Shown in pieces: positions 1 through 6,584 of a stretch of DNA of 7,274 bases. This DNA comes from Deltaproteobacteria bacterium (GTDB taxonomy: Bacteria > Myxococcota > Polyangia > Haliangiales > Haliangiaceae), in contig JAGSPR010000354.1 in NCBI GenBank assembly GCA_018262455.1, positions 1 to 7,274 of the forward strand. Reading direction: 5' to 3'. Position numbers and translations under genes: made by a program. The first letter of the stretch is position 1; each line of letters begins with the position of its first letter. Below the pieces are notes generated by a model. The model did not search any database. It had not been told where the DNA came from and saw nothing but the letters and a program-made list of their open reading frames with translations.

Positions 1-1280
1 AGCCCGAGCCGCCAGCGCACGAGCACGCGCAGCAGCAGCGCCGACGTCACCACGGCAGCGGAGATCGCGATCGCCGCGCCGGACAGCCCGAGCACCGGGA
101 TCAGCAGCCAGTTGCACACGAAGTTCACGCCGATGATCGCGAGCATGTAGATCGTGTTCCAGCCCGGGCGCGACGCCATCAGCAGGGTCTGGCTGAACGG
201 CAGGTACGGCGACGCCAGCGCGAGCCCGGCCATCATGATGGCGAACGGTGCGGCACCCGCGATGAACGCGTGATTGCCGATCAGCCAGGGGATCACCAGG
301 GGGTAGATCGCCGCACCGAGCGCGCACATCGCGACCATCGCCGGGACGAACCAGCGTCTGGTTCGCCGGACCAGCGTCTCGACCTCCGCGGTGCGCCCGG
401 CCGCCAGGTCGCGCGCGATCACCGGGTTCAGGTTGTTCTGCAGCACCACCGCGAGCTGCATCGCGCCTTCGTTGAGCGCCGAGGCCATGCTGTAGATCCC
501 GACCGCCGACTCCGGCAGCGCGACCCCGAGCATCCAGATGTCGAGCTTGGAGTTGACCTCGAACGCGAGCGTCGCGAGCACGCCCCGCAGGCCGTAGCTG
601 AGGTGCCGGCTCGTCCAGCCAGGCCAGCCCTTGCCGCGCGCGAGCGGGACCTGGAGCACCAGCTCGCAACCCAGGACCACCAGCAGCACCCCCTCGGTGA
701 ACGTCCACACCACGGGCAGCTGGTCGGCGTCGAGGTCCCACAGCCGCGCGAGCACCAGCCCGACGGCGATCAGCGAGTAACGCAGCGACGTGTAGACCGC
801 GAAGGCCCGCATCCGGCGCAGGCCGTTGATGATGCCGAGCAGCACCTTGTTGACCGCGAAGCAGAACAGCCCCGGCGCGGCCCACAGCATGCCCTTGCCG
901 ACCGCCGGGTTGGCCAGCAGGTCCCCGACCGGCCCGCGCACCGCCACGAACAGCAGCGTCGTCGCGGCGGCGGTCACGACCGTCGGGATCAGCGCGCCGA
1001 CCGCGATGGTGGCCACGCGATCGCGATCACCGGGATGCTCGGCGATCGCGCGCAGCGCGGAGAACTGCAGCCCACACGCCCCGAGCACCGCGAACGCGAA
1101 CAGCGCCGAGGTCACCAGCGTGAACGTCCCGAGCGCGCCCTCGCCCCACCAGCCTCCGATCAGGAAGTTGAGCCCGAGCCCGACGCCGGCCAGGAGCACG
1201 ACCGGCACGAGGTTCCAGCCGACATCCCTCCGCAGGCGTGACTGCTCGGAAGCCTGGTCGTTCGCCTGCCCGCGCACCAC
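1..1280 (-). CDS. Oligosaccharide flippase, Wzx-like (MOP superfamily), C-terminus cut by window edge
   Basis: Inner-membrane transporter expected to flip an undecaprenyl-diphosphate-linked oligosaccharide to the periplasmic face. The frame is open from a GTG at 1280 to the left edge, giving 426 residues without a stop; family members are usually about 420-500 residues, so little is missing. Repeated hydrophobic helices are visible, for example residues 24-42, 50-70, 90-113, 131-150, 168-178, 190-210, 313-333, 342-368 and 376-395. Typical Wzx-type stretches are INGLRRMRAF (151-160), SYGLRGVLATLAFEVNSKLD (228-247) and GIYSMASALNEGAMQL (261-276). The start lies 2 nt after the stop of the upstream amidotransferase, which suggests one operon and translational coupling. 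A second GTG at 1277 is equally possible, and no clear Shine-Dalgarno sequence precedes either. The family call is secure from these motifs; the sugar transported is unknown. Confidence 0.87.
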   Translation of the reverse strand, partial: MVRGQANDQASEQSRLRRDVGWNLVPVVLLAGVGLGLNFLIGGWWGEGALGTFTLVTSALFAFAVLGACGLQFSALRAIAEHPGDRDRVATIAVGALIPTVVTAAATTLLFVAVRGPVGDLLANPAVGKGMLWAAPGLFCFAVNKVLLGIINGLRRMRAFAVYTSLRYSLIAVGLVLARLWDLDADQLPVVWTFTEGVLLVVLGCELVLQVPLARGKGWPGWTSRHLSYGLRGVLATLAFEVNSKLDIWMLGVALPESAVGIYSMASALNEGAMQLAVVLQNNLNPVIARDLAAGRTAEVETLVRRTRRWFVPAMVAMCALGAAIYPLVIPWLIGNHAFIAGAAPFAIMMAGLALASPYLPFSQTLLMASRPGWNTIYMLAIIGVNFVCNWLLIPVLGLSGAAIAISAAVVTSALLLRVLVRWRLG

Positions 1281-1282
1281 CG

Positions 1283-3271
1283 TCAGTAGAGCTTCGGTGC
1301 CGCGTTGATGATCTGCAGGGCCTCTTCCGCCGAGAACCCGATCAGCTGCGCGTACTCGCGGATCGAGGGCCACCGCGGCTTGCCATACTCGATCGCCCGC
1401 CGCATCGCCTCGTCGCGATCGAGGTGGCCCTCGCGCACCATGTTCGCCAGCATCACCTCGTCCTCGGTGAAGCCCGCGATGGTCTGGTAGATGTAGTTGT
1501 AGAACGCCGCGGTGCCGTCGCCGATCCGCCACGTCGTCGTGGTGTCGGGCGAGACCTCCCAGTCGTACTCGCGGCGGATCGTGCCGACGATCTCGTCCTC
1601 GTACCAGGGGATGTACTGGAACAGGTAGAGGAAGTCGTCCTTGACCACGAACGTCTGCCAGAACGCGTTCGCGGTGTCGTACAGCGATTCGTTGAGGTAG
1701 CTCGGGTTCTTCGCGTAGTTCTTCGCGTAGTACCAGAGCATCCCGGCCTTGTTGCGCAGCGACATCTTGGTCAGCACGTTGCCGTGATCGTCCTGTGGCA
1801 CGCCCATGAGGCCGGTCTTGTAGGGCGCGTCCTCGATCATGTTGCCGGTGCAGAAGATCACGAGCTTGATGCCGGTCTCCTCGCGCAGCTCGCGGGCGTA
1901 GGAGTAGAACTCCTTGTCGCCGGCCATGAACAGCGTGACCATCCCGATCTCGGGGCGCTTGAGCCACGCCTCGACGTTCTTGCGCACGTAGCGCCGCTTG
2001 GCGGTGATGTCCGCCGACCGGACGATGTGCTCGACGCCGAGCTTGCCGCAGATCCGCGCCTGGTTGCGGCGCGCGAGGTCGGTGACCATGCCCCAGTCGT
2101 AGGTGTAGGCGACCGGGTTCATCCCGAGCACCTTCTTCACGTAGTGCAGGCCGTACGACGAGTCGCGGCCGCCCGAGAACGCGAGGATCACGTCGGGGCT
2201 GCCGTCCTTGCTGCGATACGGCGCCACCGCGTCGCGCAGCGCCTGCTCGCCCTTGACCTGGATCGTCTTCCAGGTCCGGCAGAAGTGGCAGACGCCCGCC
2301 GCATCGAAGTCGACGAACGGATAGGTCTCGGGGAGGATGCACTTGGTGCAGCGCTTCAGCCGGTCGGCGCGCGACGACCGATCGACGATCGACACGTTGT
2401 GCCCGTTCGGCACGAAGTCCTTGCCGAGCGGCGCCTCGTCCCGGCCCTCGCCCTTCGGCGCCAGCTCGAACGCGTGGCGACGGAGATCCTTGAGGTGGAT
2501 CGCGAGGGCGTGGCCCGCGCGGATCTGCTCGAGCTGGACGTCGCCGAGCTTGGCGCTCAGCGCCTTGTCGTCGAGCACGCGCTGGAGGATGAACCGCTCC
2601 GACGCGAACGCGATGATGTTCGCGCTCTCGCTGGTGAGCTGGAACAGCGACCCCGTGTTGGTCGCGAGCAGCATCACGTCGAGGTTGTCGAACAGCATCG
2701 CGATCGAGGCCGAGCCCTGGATCTCGGCGAACGTCTCGCGCGTCGCCGCCACCAGATCGCGGCCGGCATCGAGCTTGGTGCGCAGCACCGCCGCGAGCAC
2801 CTCGCTGTCGAGCTCGCCCTGGAGCGTGATGCTCGGATAGAGCATCGCGAGCGCGCGATCGTTGACGACGATGCCGTTGTGCAGCGCGACCGAGCCGTGC
2901 GTGATCACCGGCTGGTTGTTGTCGACGTTGCTCTGCGCGCCGTTGGTGGCGAGCCGCGAGTGGCCCACGATCGCGAGCGCCGTCTCGGGCGTCCAGCGCG
3001 CGAGCGCGCCGTCGAGCAGCTCGTGCAGCTTCGGGTTCGCGAGGAAGTCGGAGACCGAGCCGCCCTGCTTGAGCACGTCGATCCGGTGGCCATCGTGGAC
3101 GGCGATGCCGACGGCCTCGCGGCCGCGCGTCTCGGAGAACCTCAGCAGCGCGATCGCGAGCTCGCGCGCGAGGGGCGCGCCGCCCGCCCGTAGCGAGTCC
3201 GTGGACGCTGTCGGGGCGCGAAGCGCGCGCTGCTGATCGCCCGCGCAGATGACGCCGAAGATGCCGCACAT
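1283..3271 (-). CDS. Two-domain glutamine-dependent amidotransferase: class II glutaminase fused to WbpG-like N-acetyl-sugar amidotransferase
   Basis: Predicted cytoplasmic enzyme of 662 residues that releases ammonia from glutamine and transfers it to an ATP-activated sugar. Residues 1 to about 265 form an Ntn-type class II glutaminase: MCGIFG with nucleophile Cys2, TRGREAVGI (48-56), GHSRLATNG (103-111), HNG (131-133, oxyanion-type Asn-Gly) and DSEVLA (155-160). Residues from about 305 form a PP-loop domain. It opens with a four-cysteine signature (C308, C311, C328, C331), then the ATP-binding SGGRDSS (366-372) and a C-terminal half like WbpG/PseA-family sugar amidotransferases. In that family the products are acetamidino sugars, and known WbpG works with separate HisH/HisF-like partners; here the glutaminase is built in. 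A uronic-acid amide product, as for AsnB-like WbpS, is an alternative. The ATG at 3271 is fixed because Cys must be residue 2. It is the first gene of the leftward operon with the flippase, and all expected glutaminase residues are present. Confidence 0.88.
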   Translation of the reverse strand: MCGIFGVICAGDQQRALRAPTASTDSLRAGGAPLARELAIALLRFSETRGREAVGIAVHDGHRIDVLKQGGSVSDFLANPKLHELLDGALARWTPETALAIVGHSRLATNGAQSNVDNNQPVITHGSVALHNGIVVNDRALAMLYPSITLQGELDSEVLAAVLRTKLDAGRDLVAATRETFAEIQGSASIAMLFDNLDVMLLATNTGSLFQLTSESANIIAFASERFILQRVLDDKALSAKLGDVQLEQIRAGHALAIHLKDLRRHAFELAPKGEGRDEAPLGKDFVPNGHNVSIVDRSSRADRLKRCTKCILPETYPFVDFDAAGVCHFCRTWKTIQVKGEQALRDAVAPYRSKDGSPDVILAFSGGRDSSYGLHYVKKVLGMNPVAYTYDWGMVTDLARRNQARICGKLGVEHIVRSADITAKRRYVRKNVEAWLKRPEIGMVTLFMAGDKEFYSYARELREETGIKLVIFCTGNMIEDAPYKTGLMGVPQDDHGNVLTKMSLRNKAGMLWYYAKNYAKNPSYLNESLYDTANAFWQTFVVKDDFLYLFQYIPWYEDEIVGTIRREYDWEVSPDTTTTWRIGDGTAAFYNYIYQTIAGFTEDEVMLANMVREGHLDRDEAMRRAIEYGKPRWPSIREYAQLIGFSAEEALQIINAAPKLY
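1706..1729. repeat. Two-copy 12-bp tandem repeat inside the amidotransferase gene
   Basis: GTTCTTCGCGTA occurs twice with no gap (1706-1717 and 1718-1729). On the coding (minus) strand it gives a duplicated tetrapeptide, YAKNYAKN (residues 515-522), in the PP-loop domain just before PSYLNESL. The copies are identical at DNA level, including synonymous positions, which suggests a recent slippage duplication or strong codon preference. The frame is kept. Confidence 0.6.
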
Positions 3272-3277
3272 GGCTGT

Positions 3278-3296
3278 TTGCCCGGCAACTTATACT
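3278..3296. promoter_or_regulatory. Putative divergent promoter/operator region between the amidotransferase and membrane-protein genes
   Basis: Only 40 bp (3272-3311) separate two divergent start codons, so promoter elements for both directions must lie here or inside the coding ends. The gap holds an unusually AT-rich core in this GC-rich window. TATACT (3291-3296) resembles a rightward -10 box, and its overlap read leftward, TATAAG (3294 to 3289), resembles a leftward -10 box. Next to it is a perfect 11-bp palindrome, TTGCCCGGCAA (3278-3288), which could bind a regulator. No convincing TTGACA-like -35 was found for either direction. Neither start has a well-placed Shine-Dalgarno sequence, so short leaders of roughly 10 nt are implied if these boxes are used. 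This is an inference from motif matching by eye. Confidence 0.35.
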
Positions 3297-3311
3297 CCGG
3301 ACCGCGGGTGA

Positions 3312-4799
3312 ATGTGGATATATTGCGTCGCCGTGCGGAGCCCCACGTCCGTTGGTTGGCGCGTGCTCCGCGCCCTGCGCACCGCGCGCCCGCGCGTGAT
3401 CCTCGCAGTCGGCTGGCTGTACCTGATCCTCTACGCCTACCCGGGCCAGATGACGACGGACACGTTCGATCACCTGAGCGAGTCGCGGGCCGGCATCTAC
3501 ACCGACGGCCATCCCCCGGCGCTCAACGTGCTGTGGAAGCTCTGCGAGTACCTGATCGCCGGCCCGTTCGGCGTGCTCGTCGTGCAGAGCCTCGCGTTCC
3601 TGCTCGGGCTCTACGCCGTGATGCGCAGGACGTTCTCGCCGCGCGGCGCCGCGTGGGCGGCGACGGCGCTGTTTCTCTACCCGCCGATCATGATGCCGTT
3701 CGCCGTCGTCTGGAAGGACAGCCTGATGGCCGGCTTCCTGATGCTCGGCGTGGGCGGTCTGCTCGACGACCGGCGGTCGCGCCGGCTCGCCGGCCTCGCC
3801 GCGCTGTTCCTCGCGAGCGCGTTTCGCTACAACGCGTTCGGCGCGACCTTGCCGCTGGTGGTGTTCCTGTTCGAGCTCCGCCCGGGGCTGCACTGGCTCA
3901 AGCGCTACGCGATCTCGCTGACCGCCTGGCTCGCGATCACGTTCGCCGCGTTCACGGTCAACGCGCGGCTCACCGATACGCCGATGCACTTCTGGCACTC
4001 GTCGCTCGCGGTCTACGACATCGTCGGCACGCTGAGCTACGTCGATCGCGACCTGCCGGATGCCGAGCTCGAGCAGCTGTTCGCGGGCACCGACCTCCAG
4101 GTCCATCACGACATCCACGCCACGATCCGCACGCTGTTCGATCCGCGCGACTTCATGCCGATCGTCACCGACGAGAAGCTCGCGCTGTGGCACCTGCCGG
4201 TCTACGGCCAGACGCCGGCGCCCGAGGCCCAGCGCGACGCGATCGGTCGGGCGTGGAAGGAGATCCTGACGACGTATCCCGGCGCGTACGTCGAGTACCG
4301 GCTCGCCGTCATGGCCGAGGTTCTCTCGCTGACGCGGCCCAAACCGTCGGGCGTCGTGCAGCGCCGCCAGCTCCAGCGCCCGGAGTTCGCGTACTCCCAG
4401 GCCGTCCCGACGGGGTGGTCGAAGCTGCAGAACCGCCTCACCTACTGGATGTCGACGCTGTGGAAGGTGCTGCCGATCTACGTGCCGTGGCTGTACGTCG
4501 TGCTCGCGCTCATCCTGCTGCCGCTGACACGCAAGCACCGCGACGTGTTCGCGCTGCTCGCGAGCGGGCTCGTGATCGAGTCGTCGCTGCTCGTGCTCGC
4601 GCCGAGCCCCGACTACCGCTACTCGCACTGGACCGTGATCTGCACGTGCATCGCGATCGTCACGCTGGTCGCGCGGCGAGCGCGGGGCTCGCGCGGACAG
4701 CCGTCAGCCGTTGTTGCGGGCGGCGGCGAACACCCAGCACTCGGTGGCGTCGCAGGCGAGCGCCCAGTAGATCCCGGTGCGCCAGGGCTCGTAGCGTAG
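3312..4799 (+). CDS. Polytopic membrane protein, GT-C-like glycosyltransferase candidate
   Basis: A 495-residue integral membrane protein of no family I can name with certainty. About nine or ten hydrophobic helices are visible: near residues 28-44, 84-104, 112-132, 138-150, 159-188 (one or two), 199-217, 386-405, 411-430 and 441-455. A large hydrophilic loop spans about 220-385. Features recalling GT-C enzymes are an acidic first extracytoplasmic loop after helix 1 (TTDTFDHL, 48-55, then DGHPP, 65-69), WKDS (134-137), FRYNA (171-175) and PDYRYSHW (433-440) before the last helix. DUF6020-type proteins share such HPP, WKD and RY motifs, so that is my best guess. A role in transferring a lipid-linked sugar on the periplasmic side is inferred from the neighbours. 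The start is the ATG at 3312; GTG codons at 3333 and 3363 are alternatives. The last 31 codons overlap the 3' end of the convergent gene and are non-hydrophobic and low in complexity, so they may be a dispensable tail. Confidence 0.75.
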   Translation: MWIYCVAVRSPTSVGWRVLRALRTARPRVILAVGWLYLILYAYPGQMTTDTFDHLSESRAGIYTDGHPPALNVLWKLCEYLIAGPFGVLVVQSLAFLLGLYAVMRRTFSPRGAAWAATALFLYPPIMMPFAVVWKDSLMAGFLMLGVGGLLDDRRSRRLAGLAALFLASAFRYNAFGATLPLVVFLFELRPGLHWLKRYAISLTAWLAITFAAFTVNARLTDTPMHFWHSSLAVYDIVGTLSYVDRDLPDAELEQLFAGTDLQVHHDIHATIRTLFDPRDFMPIVTDEKLALWHLPVYGQTPAPEAQRDAIGRAWKEILTTYPGAYVEYRLAVMAEVLSLTRPKPSGVVQRRQLQRPEFAYSQAVPTGWSKLQNRLTYWMSTLWKVLPIYVPWLYVVLALILLPLTRKHRDVFALLASGLVIESSLLVLAPSPDYRYSHWTVICTCIAIVTLVARRARGSRGQPSAVVAGGGEHPALGGVAGERPVDPGAPGLVA

Positions 4800-6575
4800 C
4801 GGCTCGCCGGCGGTGGTGCCGAGCCGGCGAGGCGCGCTGCCGGGCTGGAGGATGTAGATGTCGAACGGCTTGCCGGGCTGGTCGATCCTGACGGTGCGCG
4901 TGATCGCCCGGCCGGTGCGGACGATCGCCCCGGTGTAGCCCTCGAACCGGTCGCGATCCCAGCGCGCCACGACGAGCTTGGGTCGCGGCAGCGCCGGCTG
5001 GTTGCCGACGAACTCGACCGCGAGCTCGAAGCGCTCGAGCTGGCGCGGCGCGAGCTGCTTGCCGAGCAGCGGAAGCTCGGTGCGCATGGCTGCCTGGATC
5101 CCCGCGATGTCGAACCCGCGCGTCCCGCCTGGGTCGAACGCGTAGTCCTCGAGCGCGCCAGGCTCTCCGCGCACCCAGTAGCGCGGGACGACGCGGATGC
5201 CCGACATGCCGAGCGGCAGCCTGGTGTCGTAGCCGCGAAACACCACCCGCGACAGCCCGAGGTAGCTCGCGACGAGCTCGCGCTTCTTCGCGTCGCGGAA
5301 GTCATCCCCGATGAACCACCACGACTCCTCGACCTGATCGAACGCGTCGGCGACGAACACGTCCCCGGGCCGCGTCGCGTCGAGCGCCGCCATCCGCTCG
5401 GCGCCTTGCTGGGCGACCGCGGCGAACAGGGGGACCGTGCGCGCCGCGGCGTAGCTCGAGGCGGCGACGGCCAGGATCACGAGTGGCGCGAGCTGCCGCG
5501 GACGAACGAGCACGGCGTCGAGCACCGCGATCGAGGCGGCGAGCAGCAGGGCCATCGGCACCAGGTAGAATCGCGAGCCGAGCTTGGGCGAGACGAACAA
5601 GGTCGCGGTGAGCGTCACCCCGAGGACGATCGCGAGCGTGACGAGGCGGAGCGCGCGGTGGCGGGCGTCGCGTCGCGCGTCGGCGCCGGGGTCCATCGGC
5701 TCGCGGAGCTGCGCGACGATCATCACGATCACGAGCAGGACGAGCAGCGGTGCCGCGTAGATCACGTAGTCGCGCAGGATGTCGACGTTGCCGGTCACGC
5801 CGCGCTGGATCATCCGCATCGGCAGGCTGACCTTCGTGGCGAGCCCGTCGTAGCGCTCGGCCTGGCCCGGCGCGAAGAACAGCATCGCGAAGCCCGCCGC
5901 GAACCCGAGCGCGCTGGCCCACACGAGCTTCGACGGCGCGTGGCGGCGGCGCAGCCACCACGCGTAGCCGACCAGGAACGCCGCCAGCGCCGGCCCGGTG
6001 TGCTCGTTGCAGGCGCCGGCGAGCAGGCCCGCGACCGCGAACGCGACGGCCCTTCGGGTCGAAGCGTCGTAGGTCCCGACGAGCCGCAGCGCCGCGAGCA
6101 ACCACAGCTGGACCGCGGCGCCGTAGATGTAGTTGGCGCCGTACGCGCGGCAGAACATGTTGCGGCCGAGCTCGGGGAACACGAACCAGCCAAAGCCGAT
6201 CGCGATCGCCCACAGCGCGAGCTCGCGGCCGCGGCGTGGCCAGCGCCCGAGCCCGAGCACGGTGACCGCGAGCGTCATCGCGAGGTACGCGAGCGGCGTC
6301 GCGATCTCGGCGAACCAGTCGAGCTTGTACGCGAGGTAGGTCGCCGCCTGGCCGAGCCGTGGGTTCGAGTGCGTGTACTCGAACCACCAGTAGTCGAAGA
6401 ACCGCCCGACGGTGAACGGCTTGCTTTCGGTGTCGACCGCGAGGTTCCAGGCGTCGAACGAGAACGGCTCGTGGGCCATCACCCAGCCGATGTGCACCGC
6501 CGTCATCGCGACGTACGCGACGAGCAGCGCGCGCAGGATGCGTGGCCAGGGCATCAGCTCACGCAGGCTCGGCAC
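4704..6575 (-). CDS. Large polytopic membrane protein, DUF6056-like, with soluble C-terminal domain
   Basis: A 623-residue protein with about ten to eleven predicted membrane helices in the first 380 residues (for example 13-33, 88-109, 117-134, 147-166, 176-206 as two, 216-236, 270-289, 309-328, 337-357, 360-378). A soluble region of roughly 240 residues follows, probably outside the cytoplasmic membrane. Motifs include SFDAWN (39-44), THSNPRLGQ (68-76), GANYIYG (146-152), CNEHTGP (189-195), FFAPGQAERY (233-242) and PKLGSRFYLVP (330-340). The N-R, APG-x-x-x-R and membrane-embedded E patterns recall DUF6056-type GT-C-like proteins; function is unproven. Translation may begin at GTG 6575 or at ATG 6554, seven codons later. 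Neither has a strong ribosome binding site, and the shorter form begins closer to helix 1. It lies 9 nt after the stop of the upstream GT2 gene (30 nt for the ATG start), consistent with one operon. A GT-C transferase using that enzyme's polyprenyl-phosphate sugar is a reasonable inference. Confidence 0.8.
   Translation of the reverse strand: MPSLRELMPWPRILRALLVAYVAMTAVHIGWVMAHEPFSFDAWNLAVDTESKPFTVGRFFDYWWFEYTHSNPRLGQAATYLAYKLDWFAEIATPLAYLAMTLAVTVLGLGRWPRRGRELALWAIAIGFGWFVFPELGRNMFCRAYGANYIYGAAVQLWLLAALRLVGTYDASTRRAVAFAVAGLLAGACNEHTGPALAAFLVGYAWWLRRRHAPSKLVWASALGFAAGFAMLFFAPGQAERYDGLATKVSLPMRMIQRGVTGNVDILRDYVIYAAPLLVLLVIVMIVAQLREPMDPGADARRDARHRALRLVTLAIVLGVTLTATLFVSPKLGSRFYLVPMALLLAASIAVLDAVLVRPRQLAPLVILAVAASSYAAARTVPLFAAVAQQGAERMAALDATRPGDVFVADAFDQVEESWWFIGDDFRDAKKRELVASYLGLSRVVFRGYDTRLPLGMSGIRVVPRYWVRGEPGALEDYAFDPGGTRGFDIAGIQAAMRTELPLLGKQLAPRQLERFELAVEFVGNQPALPRPKLVVARWDRDRFEGYTGAIVRTGRAITRTVRIDQPGKPFDIYILQPGSAPRRLGTTAGEPLRYEPWRTGIYWALACDATECWVFAAARNNG
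4803..4831. repeat. 9-bp perfect inverted repeat just past the stop of the rightward gene
   Basis: CTCGCCGGC (4803-4811) is followed after 11 nt by its exact reverse complement GCCGGCGAG (4823-4831). The first arm starts 4 nt after the stop codon ending at 4799, so a transcript of the rightward gene would form a strong GC hairpin at a terminator-like position. No T-run follows on the plus strand, and the sequence is coding on the minus strand, encoding part of the C-terminal region of the convergent gene. It may aid termination or pausing, or be a chance repeat in GC-rich coding DNA. Confidence 0.3.
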
Positions 6576-6584
6576 CCGGCTCGG

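Noticed and set aside
67..74. GCGATCGC palindrome (also near 1042 and 6200)
   Set aside because: An 8-mer of this composition is expected often in such GC-rich DNA. I could not count it against background, and all copies seen are in coding sequence.
348..364. GAACCAG-CGT-CTGGTTC inverted repeat
   Set aside because: It is a short 7-bp stem within flippase coding sequence, in the middle of the gene. It is not near any gene boundary and is likely chance.
270..1241. 323-codon open frame on the plus strand antisense to the flippase
   Set aside because: The product is a low-complexity chain of Arg, Gln, His and Asp. The opposite strand reads as a clean flippase with membrane helices and Wzx motifs.
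1238..3193. 651-codon open frame on the plus strand antisense to the amidotransferase
   Set aside because: Its translation is rich in Arg, Val, Asp and Glu with no domain sense, whereas the minus strand encodes clear glutaminase and PP-loop motifs. Long antisense frames are expected in GC-rich genes.
3271..3286. Possible sigma-54 promoter (TGGC then GC) in the divergent gap
   Set aside because: The spacing does not fit the -24/-12 arrangement: the positions expected for TTGC read CCGG.
3278..4891. 537-codon plus-strand frame overlapping the GT-C-like gene
   Set aside because: It is Arg/Ala/Pro-rich with no helices or motifs. The frame beginning at 3312 has membrane helices and coherent composition.
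5302..6387. 361-codon alternative minus frame within the DUF6056-like gene
   Set aside because: It is Arg/Ala-rich shadow translation; the accepted frame gives well-formed membrane helices over the same stretch.
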